This document shows, in pieces, positions 1-5,404 of a DNA stretch of 6,622 nucleotides (positions are counted from its first letter, which is position 1; each line of letters opens with the position of its first letter). Source of the stretch: an uncultured Eubacteriales bacterium (GTDB lineage Bacteria > Bacillota > Clostridia > Christensenellales > Christensenellaceae); NCBI GenBank assembly GCA_905193725.1, contig CAJJPW010000124.1, forward strand, positions 1 to 6,622, given 5' to 3'. Both the position numbers and the translations under genes were made by a program. The notes beneath the pieces were generated by a model that had not been told where the DNA came from, did not search any database, and worked only from the letters and a program-made list of their open reading frames with translations.

Positions 1-3
1 CAT
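1..3 (-). CDS. Start codon of a gene running off the left edge
   Basis: Only the ATG (complement of positions 3-1) is inside the window, so the product cannot be named. The call rests on its context. A full consensus Shine-Dalgarno AGGAGGTG (complement of 18-11) sits 7 nt before the ATG, and a sigma-A type promoter lies about 90 nt further upstream. The gene is on the same strand as the ribosomal operon but appears to be its own transcription unit. In a normal S10 operon the position after rplV belongs to rpsC, which is usually co-transcribed without its own promoter. This is therefore probably a different gene. Confidence 0.55.
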
Positions 4-10
4 AATAAGG

Positions 11-18
11 CACCTCCT
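11..18 (-). promoter_or_regulatory. Consensus Shine-Dalgarno for the left-edge gene
   Basis: The minus strand reads AGGAGGTG, a near-perfect match to the anti-Shine-Dalgarno of 16S rRNA, 7 nt ahead of an ATG at positions 3-1. It is the main reason to believe that a gene begins at the window edge. Confidence 0.7.
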
Positions 19-97
19 ATTATTTACTCGCTAACTTTGGTGGTAAAGGATTCTAAAATCCGACACACTTATACCTAGTTATGCGGCATACCGTAGT

Positions 98-126
98 ATA
101 ATAACATGAGGCGCCCTAATCGTCAA
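98..126 (-). promoter_or_regulatory. Sigma-A type promoter after the chimeric gene
   Basis: On the minus strand TTGACG (126-121) is followed by a 17-nt spacer and TATTAT (103-98), close to the vegetative consensus TTGACA-17-TATAAT. Transcription would start near position 91, giving a leader of about 88 nt to the ATG at the left edge. The leader holds only small inverted repeats (for example GGATT/AATCC at 62-49) and I recognise no riboswitch in it. The promoter lies about 40 nt past the stop codon of the upstream chimeric gene, so whatever follows has independent expression. Confidence 0.7.
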
Positions 127-139
127 GATATAATTTTAT

Positions 140-185
140 TTTTTATTGAAAAATATTTCAGATATCTACTTTTCCAGAATATCTG
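140..185 (-). terminator. Weak possible terminator at the end of the chimeric gene
   Basis: On the minus strand CAGATAT (185-179) can pair with ATATCTG (165-159) across a 13-nt loop that contains the TAG stop codon, followed by an A/T-rich stretch including ATATTTTTC. The stem is short, AT-rich and overlaps the last codons, so it is a poor intrinsic terminator. It is the only candidate between this gene and the next promoter. Confidence 0.25.
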
Positions 186-882
186 CATTATTTTTCTTCT
201 CGAAGTCTTCCACATACTGAATGATCAGCTTTACGGTTCCTTCGATGCCGAGGATGCTGCTGTTGATACACAGATCGTAACTATCAGCTCTGCCCCACTT
301 CTTGGAAGAATAATAGTTGTAGTAACTCTGACGCTGCTTATCCTTCTTCGTGATCATTTCCTTTGCCTTGGCTTCCGTCAGATCATATCTGGCCATGATA
401 CGTTTGGTCTTCACGTCGTCATCGCCGAAGATGAACAGATTGATGCAGTTCTTGTAATCTGCCAGAGCATAATCTGCACAACGGCCTACAATAACGCAAG
501 GGCCTTCATCGGCGATCTTCTTGATCGTATCGAACTGTGCAAGAAATACTTTGTGGCTGATAGGCATATCTACAAAAGAGGATGCATTGTAGCCGAAAGA
601 ATAAGTATCCATCACCAGATTATACAGGAAAGAATTGGTAGGTCTCTCATCATGGTTCTGGATCATTTCCTCACAGAAACCACTTTCCTGTGCCGCTCTG
701 GTAAGAAGTTCCTTATCATAGCATTTCACGCCTAAAGCTTCTGCAACCTTCTTGCCGCGAATCAAGTCAATAACAGCCTTTACCTTACGGGAGGAGATGC
801 GGACGTACTTTGCGGTAGCCTGTGGCCTTTTATCCTTTTCTTCACGCCTTTTTTGCGCCTTTTCTCTTTGACGTGTTGCCAT
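166..882 (-). CDS. Chimeric ORF: N-terminus of ribosomal protein L22 joined to a P-loop-less cytidylate kinase-like protein
   Basis: This 238-residue frame has two parts. Residues 1-50 are the N-terminus of L22 (rplV): a basic start MATRQREKAQ, then AKYVRISSRKVKAVIDLIRG, which matches the family's SxxKxxLVxDLIRGK helix. From about residue 51 (GVKCYDKELL) to the end it matches the AAA-type cytidylate kinase-like family (Pfam PF13189 as I recall it), with CVIVGRCADYAL near 128-139, RYDLTEAKAKEMI and YYNYYSSKKWG. L22 is normally about 110-130 residues, so the tunnel-lining beta-hairpin and C-terminal half are absent. The kinase part lacks its usual start, which carries the nucleotide-binding GRQFGSGG-type P-loop. 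Neither half should work as its parent does. It begins 17 nt after rpsS with a strong AAGGAGG site, exactly as rplV would, so translation is expected. It could be a true rearrangement or an artificial join; see findings. Confidence 0.85.
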   Translation of the reverse strand: MATRQREKAQKRREEKDKRPQATAKYVRISSRKVKAVIDLIRGKKVAEALGVKCYDKELLTRAAQESGFCEEMIQNHDERPTNSFLYNLVMDTYSFGYNASSFVDMPISHKVFLAQFDTIKKIADEGPCVIVGRCADYALADYKNCINLFIFGDDDVKTKRIMARYDLTEAKAKEMITKKDKQRQSYYNYYSSKKWGRADSYDLCINSSILGIEGTVKLIIQYVEDFEKKNNADILEK

Positions 883-899
883 TTTAATTCCTCCTTAAG

Positions 900-1172
900 T
901 TATCTTGACGATTTTTCGCCTGCGTGACCTCTAAAGGTACGAGTTGGCGCAAATTCGCCAAGCTTATGTCCTACCATGTCTTCGGTTACGTATACAGGCA
1001 CGAACTTTCTTCCATCGTGTACGGCAATGGTGTGCCCTACCATGTCAGGAAATATTGTAGATGGCCTTGACCATGTTTTTAAAACTTTTTTCTCGTTTTT
1101 CTCATTCATCTCCTGAATTCTCTTTAAGAGTTTTTCGGAAACGAAAGGTCCTTTTTTTACTGATCTGCTCAT
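900..1172 (-). CDS. rpsS: 30S ribosomal protein S19
   Basis: S19 binds 16S rRNA in the head of the small subunit, next to S13 and the A-site tRNA. The 90-residue product opens with [11 protein letters not shown] and carries the family signature in order: [20 protein letters not shown] (about 32-51), then [11 protein letters not shown] and [17 protein letters not shown] near the C-terminus. Length is close to the usual 92-93 residues, ending slightly short at AGEKSSR. It lies 46 nt after rplB. The Shine-Dalgarno GGAAGGAG is a little far from the ATG (about 14 nt), with an extra AAAGGT closer in. It is the last intact gene of the operon here, since the next frame is the L22 chimera. Confidence 0.97.
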   Translation of the reverse strand: MSRSVKKGPFVSEKLLKRIQEMNEKNEKKVLKTWSRPSTIFPDMVGHTIAVHDGRKFVPVYVTEDMVGHKLGEFAPTRTFRGHAGEKSSR

Positions 1173-1218
1173 TTACCTTTGATACACTCCTTCCTGAATT
1201 CTTCTGCTCTGCAACGCG

Positions 1219-2052
1219 TTATTTTGCATTTCTGCGTTTTACAATGAGTTTGTCAGAAGGATTCTTCTTCTTTCTGGTCTTGTATCCAAGCGCTGGTTTC
1301 CCCCAAGGAGTAACAGGGCCGGGACGACCGATCGGAGATTTTCCTTCACCACCACCATGTGGGTGATCACAGGGGTTCATAACCGAACCTCTTACGGTAG
1401 GACGGATACCCATATGTCTTTTTCTACCGGCTTTGCCGATATTAACGTTTTCAATGTCCACATTGCCCACTTGACCGATGGTAGCCTTTGCCAGCACGGG
1501 GACAATTCTCACTTCACCGGAGGGGAGACGCACCTGGGCGTTTTTCCCTTCTTTTGCCATGAGCTGTGCAGCATTTCCAGCGCTTCTCACCAGCTGACCA
1601 CCCTTGCCAGGCTTCAGCTCAATGTTGTGAATCAGCGTACCCACTGGGATGTCTTTGATCGCCAGGGCATTGCCTGTCTTAATATCTGCTGTCTCGCCGG
1701 AGAGCACAGTATCTCCTACTTTGAGGCCCAAAGGAGCTAAGATATATCTCTTTTCTCCATCTGCATAGTGGAGCAATGCGATGTTTGCCGTTCTATTGGG
1801 ATCGTACTCAATCGTCGCTACCTTTGCAGGAATCCCATCCTTATTGCGTTTGAAATCGATAATTCTGTATTTTCTCTTAGCGCCGCCGCCGTGATGACGA
1901 ACGGTAATCCTTCCATGGGCATTTCTGCCACCTGTTTTACTTAACGATACGAGTAAAGATTTCTCTGGAGTAGTGGTTGTGATTTCTTCAAAAGTCGAAA
2001 CCGACATAAATCTTCTACCCGGAGAAGTCGGATTATATTTTTTAATTGCCAT
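1219..2052 (-). CDS. rplB: 50S ribosomal protein L2
   Basis: L2 is a primary 23S rRNA binding protein needed for subunit association and for peptidyl transferase function. The 277 residues match the usual length. The N-terminal part has [16 protein letters not shown] and [17 protein letters not shown] (about 41-57), the latter in the OB-like RNA-binding domain. The C-terminal domain has the hallmark [19 protein letters not shown] (about 225-243), and His230 corresponds to the conserved E. coli His229. The basic tail TRKKK...VKRRNAK is intact. A TAGGAGG site precedes the ATG, and the gap to rplW is 34 nt. I see no truncation or frameshift. Confidence 0.98.
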   Translation of the reverse strand: MAIKKYNPTSPGRRFMSVSTFEEITTTTPEKSLLVSLSKTGGRNAHGRITVRHHGGGAKRKYRIIDFKRNKDGIPAKVATIEYDPNRTANIALLHYADGEKRYILAPLGLKVGDTVLSGETADIKTGNALAIKDIPVGTLIHNIELKPGKGGQLVRSAGNAAQLMAKEGKNAQVRLPSGEVRIVPVLAKATIGQVGNVDIENVNIGKAGRKRHMGIRPTVRGSVMNPCDHPHGGGEGKSPIGRPGPVTPWGKPALGYKTRKKKNPSDKLIVKRRNAK

Positions 2053-2086
2053 ATTAACGTTCCTCCTAACCCAGTTTATTTATGTC

Positions 2087-2383
2087 TTATTGGGCCATGC
2101 TTTCGAAGAATTCAATAGGTTTGCTCTTTTCAGTAAGCGTTACATAGGCCTTTTTGGTCTCAGGTCTTCTGCCTTCTGTCCGGCCCTGTCTTTTCATCTT
2201 ACCCATTTTTCTCGATGTGTTTACGGCTTTTACCTGTACATCGAAAATTTCTTCCACAGCCTGTTTAATTTGTGTTTTGTTTGCCCTTACATCCACCAGA
2301 AAGGTATATCTCTTTTGAGGAATAAAGTCGTAACTCTTTTCTGTGAGCACAGGTTTTTTGATAATATCGTGCACATGTTCCAT
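2087..2383 (-). CDS. rplW: 50S ribosomal protein L23
   Basis: L23 sits at the polypeptide exit of the large subunit and is the docking point for trigger factor and SRP. The 98-residue product has the typical opening DIIKKPVLTEKSYD, the core KRYTFLVDVRANKTQIKQAV and EEIFDVQVKAVNT, followed by the basic loop GKMKRQGRTEGRRP that reaches into rRNA. Length is normal. Its ATG shares one base with the TAA stop of rplD (TAATG at 2385-2381), and its GAGGAGG site lies inside the end of rplD, so the two genes are probably translationally coupled. Confidence 0.97.
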   Translation of the reverse strand: MEHVHDIIKKPVLTEKSYDFIPQKRYTFLVDVRANKTQIKQAVEEIFDVQVKAVNTSRKMGKMKRQGRTEGRRPETKKAYVTLTEKSKPIEFFESMAQ

Positions 2384-3006
2384 TACGCATAAACCTCCTC
2401 TACATTTTTCACTGCATCCACTGTCATAATCAGCTTGCCGCTGTTGACTACGTCATAGACGTTGATGGTGTCTGCGCTGATGGTGTTGATCCCCTGCAGG
2501 TTTCTGGAAGCGCGAACCACAGTTTCATCTTTACCCGCTGTGACGATGAGCGCTTTACCTTCTACTTTCAGGTTGCTCAGCACCTTTACCATTTCTTTGG
2601 TTTTCGCTGCGCTGAGTGCCAAGTCTTCCAATACGATGATGTCCTCTTCTGCTACTTTCATAGAAAGAGCACTTTTCAGAGCAAGTCTTTTAATCTTCTT
2701 GTTGACAACTGTTTTGTATGTTCTGGGCTTTGGCGCAAATACTACGCCTCCCTTTGTCCATTGTGGCGCCCTGATGGAGCCCTGTCTAGCTCTGCCTGTC
2801 CCCTTTTGTCTCCAGGGTTTAATGCCGCCGCCTCTCACTTCAGATCTGGTGAGAGTGGACTGAGTGCCTTGTCTTTTGTTGGCCAACTGAGCCACGACTA
2901 CTTGATGCATTGCACTCTCATTTATTTCAGCGCCAAATATATCGTCATTTAAAGTAATTTGACCTGCCTGCGTGCCATCTGTTTTATAAATAGTTACATT
3001 AGGCAT
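2383..3006 (-). CDS. rplD: 50S ribosomal protein L4
   Basis: L4 is an early-assembly 23S rRNA binding protein. Its extended loop lines the exit tunnel, where mutations can give macrolide resistance, and in E. coli it also represses the S10 operon. The 207-residue product has the family length. The tunnel loop is easy to see as GGGIKPWRQKGTGRARQGS (about 59-77), followed by RAPQWTKGGVVFAPKPRTY. The globular part carries KSALSMKVAEEDIIVLEDL and a C-terminal NVYDVVNSGKLIMT. An AAAGGAGG site precedes the ATG, and rplC ends 25 nt upstream. Whether it also acts as regulator here is not shown, but a structured leader lies ahead of rpsJ. Confidence 0.97.
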   Translation of the reverse strand: MPNVTIYKTDGTQAGQITLNDDIFGAEINESAMHQVVVAQLANKRQGTQSTLTRSEVRGGGIKPWRQKGTGRARQGSIRAPQWTKGGVVFAPKPRTYKTVVNKKIKRLALKSALSMKVAEEDIIVLEDLALSAAKTKEMVKVLSNLKVEGKALIVTAGKDETVVRASRNLQGINTISADTINVYDVVNSGKLIMTVDAVKNVEEVYA

Positions 3007-3031
3007 TTAAGCTTCCTCCTTTCAAGCTCGA

Positions 3032-3661
3032 TTAACCTTTTACGCTAGCTTTGATTTCCACGAGCCCGCCTTTAGCGCCTGGAATCGCGCCTTTGATTAA
3101 AATTAGATTTTTATCCGCATCTACTTTGACGATTTCCAGGTTTTGGATCGTCTTTCTCAACATACCGCCGTGTCCTGGGAGTTTCTTTCCCTTAAATACT
3201 TTGCTCGGGGAAGAGCACGCGCCCATGGAACCCGGACCTCTGTGATATCTAGAGCCGTGAGCCATCGGACCTCTGTGAGTGCCCCATCTTGCGATTGTGC
3301 CCTGGTATCCCTTACCTTTGGAGATGCCGCTCACGTCAACTTTATCTCCCATTTCAAAGACATCTGCTTTGTATTCGCTGCCCTGCTCGATATCCGCTCC
3401 ATCCGCAACTTTGAACTCTCTCAAATAGCGTTTTGCAGATACGCCACCTTTTTTGAAGTGACCTTGCATTGGTTTGTTCACCAGTTTTTCCCGGATATCG
3501 CCAAAACCAACTTGTACCGCGCAATAGCCATCTTGCTCTTGGGTCTTCTTTTGCACGATTACGCAAGGGCCAGCTTCTACTGCTGTTACCGGAACGATAA
3601 CGCCATCTTCTAAGAAGATCTGTGTCATTCCAACTTTTCTTCCAAGTATTGCTTTAAGCAT
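3032..3661 (-). CDS. rplC: 50S ribosomal protein L3
   Basis: L3 nucleates large-subunit assembly and sends a loop to the peptidyl transferase centre. The 209-residue product starts [16 protein letters not shown] and contains [17 protein letters not shown] (about 111-127) and [20 protein letters not shown] (about 135-154), the central extension. It ends with [20 protein letters not shown]. An AAGGAGG site lies before the ATG and rpsJ ends 26 nt upstream. One local oddity is [14 protein letters not shown] after the central loop. E. coli reads GQMGNERVTVQ and B. subtilis GRMGGEQITVQ from memory, so the conserved Met-Gly is displaced while overall length is kept. This may be lineage variation. 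Confidence 0.97.
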   Translation of the reverse strand: MLKAILGRKVGMTQIFLEDGVIVPVTAVEAGPCVIVQKKTQEQDGYCAVQVGFGDIREKLVNKPMQGHFKKGGVSAKRYLREFKVADGADIEQGSEYKADVFEMGDKVDVSGISKGKGYQGTIARWGTHRGPMAHGSRYHRGPGSMGACSSPSKVFKGKKLPGHGGMLRKTIQNLEIVKVDADKNLILIKGAIPGAKGGLVEIKASVKG

Positions 3662-3687
3662 CTATGGTACCTCCTTACGAAATCGAA

Positions 3688-3996
3688 TTAGAGCTTAATT
3701 TCGATATCAACACCCGCTGGCAAATCCAGTCTCATAAGGGAGTCCGTGGTCTTCGCGTTGGCCTCTAGAATGTCTATTAGCCGCTTATGGGTTTTGATCT
3801 CAAATTGCTCTCTGCTATCTTTGTATTTGTGTGTCGCTCTTAAAATCGTAATGATTTCCTTTTGTGTAGGCAATGGAATAGGGCCCGACACTTTTGCCCC
3901 TGTCCGCTTTGCCGTGTCCACAATCTTAGCTGCCGATTGGTCGATAAGATTGTGATCATAAGCTTTTAGCTTAATTCTGATTCTTTGGCTTGCCAT
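3688..3996 (-). CDS. rpsJ: 30S ribosomal protein S10 (NusE)
   Basis: S10 is a small-subunit head protein that also acts, as NusE, with NusB in transcription antitermination. The 102 residues match the family length. Visible signatures are [16 protein letters not shown] at the N-terminus, [20 protein letters not shown] (about 33-52) and the segment [17 protein letters not shown] (about 61-77), which includes the exposed loop facing 16S rRNA. It is the first gene of the operon. The ATG follows an AGGAGG site at 4009-4004 with an A-rich spacer, and a leader of about 264 nt separates it from its promoter. Confidence 0.98.
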   Translation of the reverse strand: MASQRIRIKLKAYDHNLIDQSAAKIVDTAKRTGAKVSGPIPLPTQKEIITILRATHKYKDSREQFEIKTHKRLIDILEANAKTTDSLMRLDLPAGVDIEIKL

Positions 3997-4260
3997 ATTT
4001 TGTCCTCCTTTTTTTCAGTACCCACATACACTTTGCCACGTGTGTCATATGACTTTTTCGAGGCGGTATGTGAGCCCGCCGCCTGATTGCACAGACATTT
4101 GTCAGCGAAAATAACCCGTATGGCGTACGGCAACCTTTCGCCTCATCCCTTTACTGCTGTTTTAGGATGCTCTGGTAGACGTCTCCACCTCTGTATTCCC
4201 ATCACAGCGCTGTTTGCGCCCCATGCGCTTAAAAAAATACACAACTTGCCTGTAGCGCAA
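3997..4260 (-). promoter_or_regulatory. Structured 5' leader of the S10 operon, candidate autoregulatory element
   Basis: This stretch has no gene. Read on the minus strand from the predicted start it holds, in order: a GCGC-rich region with competing pairings (4259-4254 with 4229-4224, or 4260-4255 with 4219-4214); a GGTGGA/TCTACC hairpin (4189-4174); a CATCC/GGATG hairpin (4169-4144); a two-part hairpin GCGAAA/TTTCGC enclosing CCGTA/TACGG (4141-4105); and an AGGCGG/CCGCCT hairpin (4084-4061). The loop of the last one (CACATA, 4072-4067) is complementary to TATGTG (4028-4023), just before the ribosome binding site. In E. coli, L4 binds the S10 leader and represses the operon. I do not recognise that structure or any known riboswitch here, so the regulatory role is inferred. 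Confidence 0.5.
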
Positions 4261-4267
4261 CATTTGT

Positions 4268-4296
4268 ATTATATCTTAAAAAAATTTTTTATGCAA
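4268..4296 (-). promoter_or_regulatory. S10 operon promoter (sigma-A type) with upstream A-tracts
   Basis: On the minus strand TTGCAT (4296-4291) is separated by exactly 17 nt from a perfect TATAAT (4273-4268), with predicted start near 4261. The spacer is an A6T7 tract, expected to be stiff or bent. Upstream of the -35 lie three A-runs (4305-4300, 4327-4321 and 4337-4331) spaced like an UP element, which fits a strong growth-linked promoter for ribosomal proteins. Confidence 0.8.
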
Positions 4297-4305
4297 TAGT
4301 TTTTT

Positions 4306-4327
4306 CTCGATAATATCGGGTTTTTTT
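4306..4327 (+). terminator. Plus-strand hairpin and T-run next to the S10 promoter
   Basis: On the plus strand CTCGAT (4306-4311) and ATCGGG (4315-4320) can form a 6-bp stem with one G-T wobble and a 3-nt loop, followed directly by seven T. This resembles a small intrinsic terminator for transcripts running rightward, antisense to the dipeptidase gene. No rightward gene ends here, and the T-run is also the A-tract upstream of the S10 promoter, so the resemblance may be incidental. Confidence 0.3.
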
Positions 4328-4348
4328 GAATTTTTTTATCTTTTCTCA

Positions 4349-5248
4349 TCAAATATACTCCTTTACCACGGGGATAAGCGAAAAATCGTGGTCTGTAGCT
4401 GGGTATTTGGCATAATCTTTATCGTCAAAGTGCCACCACTCGGTGGAAATCGTGGTAAATCCACAATCTTCCATCACCTGGGTCAGGTAATTCATGTTCT
4501 CAATTTGCTCCTCTGTGCGAGCAGGATACTCTAAAATGTCCGGATACTGCTTTAAAATTTTTTTGTATTCCTTGCTTCCCTCTTCATATTGCCAAATATC
4601 CGGCAGCTCTCTATGGGCACAACTTCCGAAGGCATCGATCCCCGAGGGCATGTCAAGTAAATTACCCTCACGATCAGCCAGGGTGACATCGACTGCTGCT
4701 CCACGATTGTGACGAGAGGGAGCCTTTTGGGGATTGGCAATGTACCTGGAATCCTTTACCTGTTCATACATGGTTTGCTGCACAGATAGCGGTCGGTAAG
4801 CATCGTATACCACTAAGGTCAGTCCGTCCTTTTGTACCATTTCCTGTGCCTTTTTCAGCTTCTCTGCCGTCCCCTTTTGCAGCAGGCATAAATCCCTGCT
4901 ATAAAGCGGCCTGCCCATGAAGTTATCCGATCCCGCATACATCATATTTACCGAAATTTCCGGGATCACTTCCCGCACGTCCACCAATTCATCCCGGTAG
5001 ACCTTCCCATCTATTGTTAAGTCAGAGTGATTGGGCCGGGCGTAAAAGACAGGATTGCCCGAAGGCTGGGGCAACTCCGATTCCTTAGGGGTAGGAGAAG
5101 GACTGGGGCTTGGGCTCGGAGCTTGTGTAATAGCTATGGTGGGTTTTGCTGTAGGCTCAGGCACCGAACTCGTACATCCTGCCATTAGCAAGGCCATTTC
5201 GGCCATTAGAATGCCAATGATTTTACTCGCCAACTTCTTCCCTTGCAC
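4349..5248 (-). CDS. Lipoprotein D-alanyl-D-alanine dipeptidase, VanX-like (peptidase M15D)
   Basis: The predicted enzyme is a zinc dipeptidase hydrolysing D-Ala-D-Ala outside the membrane. I take GTG at 5248 as start because AGAGGAG lies 7 nt before it, while the ATG at 5272 has no ribosome binding site. The 299-residue product then begins with a lysine-rich, hydrophobic signal peptide ending in the lipobox LMAGC (Cys25). A Pro/Ser linker (about 44-55) follows, then the M15D domain: YAGSDNFMGRPLY (104-116), YDAYRP (148-153, Arg152), SRHNRGAAVDVTL (178-190, zinc ligands His180 and Asp187) and EWWH (270-273, base Glu270, ligand His273). All VanX catalytic residues appear present. Canonical VanX is cytoplasmic, so this exported form suggests wall turnover or D-Ala salvage rather than classic vancomycin resistance, and no vanH/vanA partner is seen. 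A related specificity such as D,D- or L,D-carboxypeptidase is possible. Confidence 0.88.
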   Translation of the reverse strand: MQGKKLASKIIGILMAEMALLMAGCTSSVPEPTAKPTIAITQAPSPSPSPSPTPKESELPQPSGNPVFYARPNHSDLTIDGKVYRDELVDVREVIPEISVNMMYAGSDNFMGRPLYSRDLCLLQKGTAEKLKKAQEMVQKDGLTLVVYDAYRPLSVQQTMYEQVKDSRYIANPQKAPSRHNRGAAVDVTLADREGNLLDMPSGIDAFGSCAHRELPDIWQYEEGSKEYKKILKQYPDILEYPARTEEQIENMNYLTQVMEDCGFTTISTEWWHFDDKDYAKYPATDHDFSLIPVVKEYI

Positions 5249-5255
5249 GGTAATA

Positions 5256-5262
5256 CTCCTCT
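5256..5262 (-). promoter_or_regulatory. Ribosome binding site that fixes the dipeptidase start at GTG 5248
   Basis: The minus strand reads AGAGGAG, 7 nt ahead of GTG (5248-5246). It lies inside the longer frame that would start with ATG at 5272, which has no purine-rich site upstream. Starting at the GTG also gives a compact lipoprotein signal peptide. Confidence 0.75.
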
Positions 5263-5391
5263 CTTTTCCCATTGTGGTCTACAAAGTGTATCACATTTTT
5301 AAGTTTTCTGCATCTTTTTTCCTATCAATTGTATCTAAAATGAAACCAGTTTGGTGCAAATACGATGCAAAAACTCTCTACCATATATCCT

Positions 5392-5398
5392 AGGAGGG
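5392..5398 (+). promoter_or_regulatory. Ribosome binding site that fixes the FemA/B-like start at 5405
   Basis: AGGAGGG lies 6 nt ahead of ATG 5405. The frame is open from an earlier ATG at 5351, but that one has no ribosome binding site, and the extra 18 residues do not resemble the family's N-terminus. In the 156-nt divergent region between this gene and the dipeptidase I see no promoter I would defend on either strand. Confidence 0.85.
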
Positions 5399-5404
5399 AT
5401 TATC

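Noticed and set aside
106..735. Long plus-strand open frame (209 codons) opposite the kinase part of the chimera
   Set aside because: It is antisense to sequence with clear family motifs, has no ribosome binding site, and its translation has the hydrophobic, low-complexity look of a shadow frame.
1357..1740. Plus-strand frames opposite rplB, rplC, rplD and rpsJ
   Set aside because: All are antisense to highly conserved ribosomal protein genes and lack ribosome binding sites and recognisable domains. High codon bias of the real genes commonly opens such frames.
4044..4053. Palindrome GTCATATGAC in the rpsJ leader as an operator
   Set aside because: It is only 10 nt, lies well inside the transcribed leader and has no second copy. 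A chance palindrome or a part of the RNA fold is more likely.
3997..4260. Known riboswitch or T-box in the S10 leader
   Set aside because: I compared it mentally with lysine, SAM, c-di-GMP, ZTP, fluoride and T-box consensus elements and found no convincing core; for example there is no T-box AGGGTGGNACCGCG sequence.
5249..5272. ATG at 5272 as start of the dipeptidase
   Set aside because: It has no Shine-Dalgarno, whereas AGAGGAG lies 7 nt ahead of GTG 5248. The shorter form gives a standard lipoprotein signal peptide.
5351..5404. ATG at 5351 as start of the FemA/B-like gene
   Set aside because: There is no ribosome binding site before it, whereas AGGAGGG is ideally placed before ATG 5405, where family-like sequence begins.
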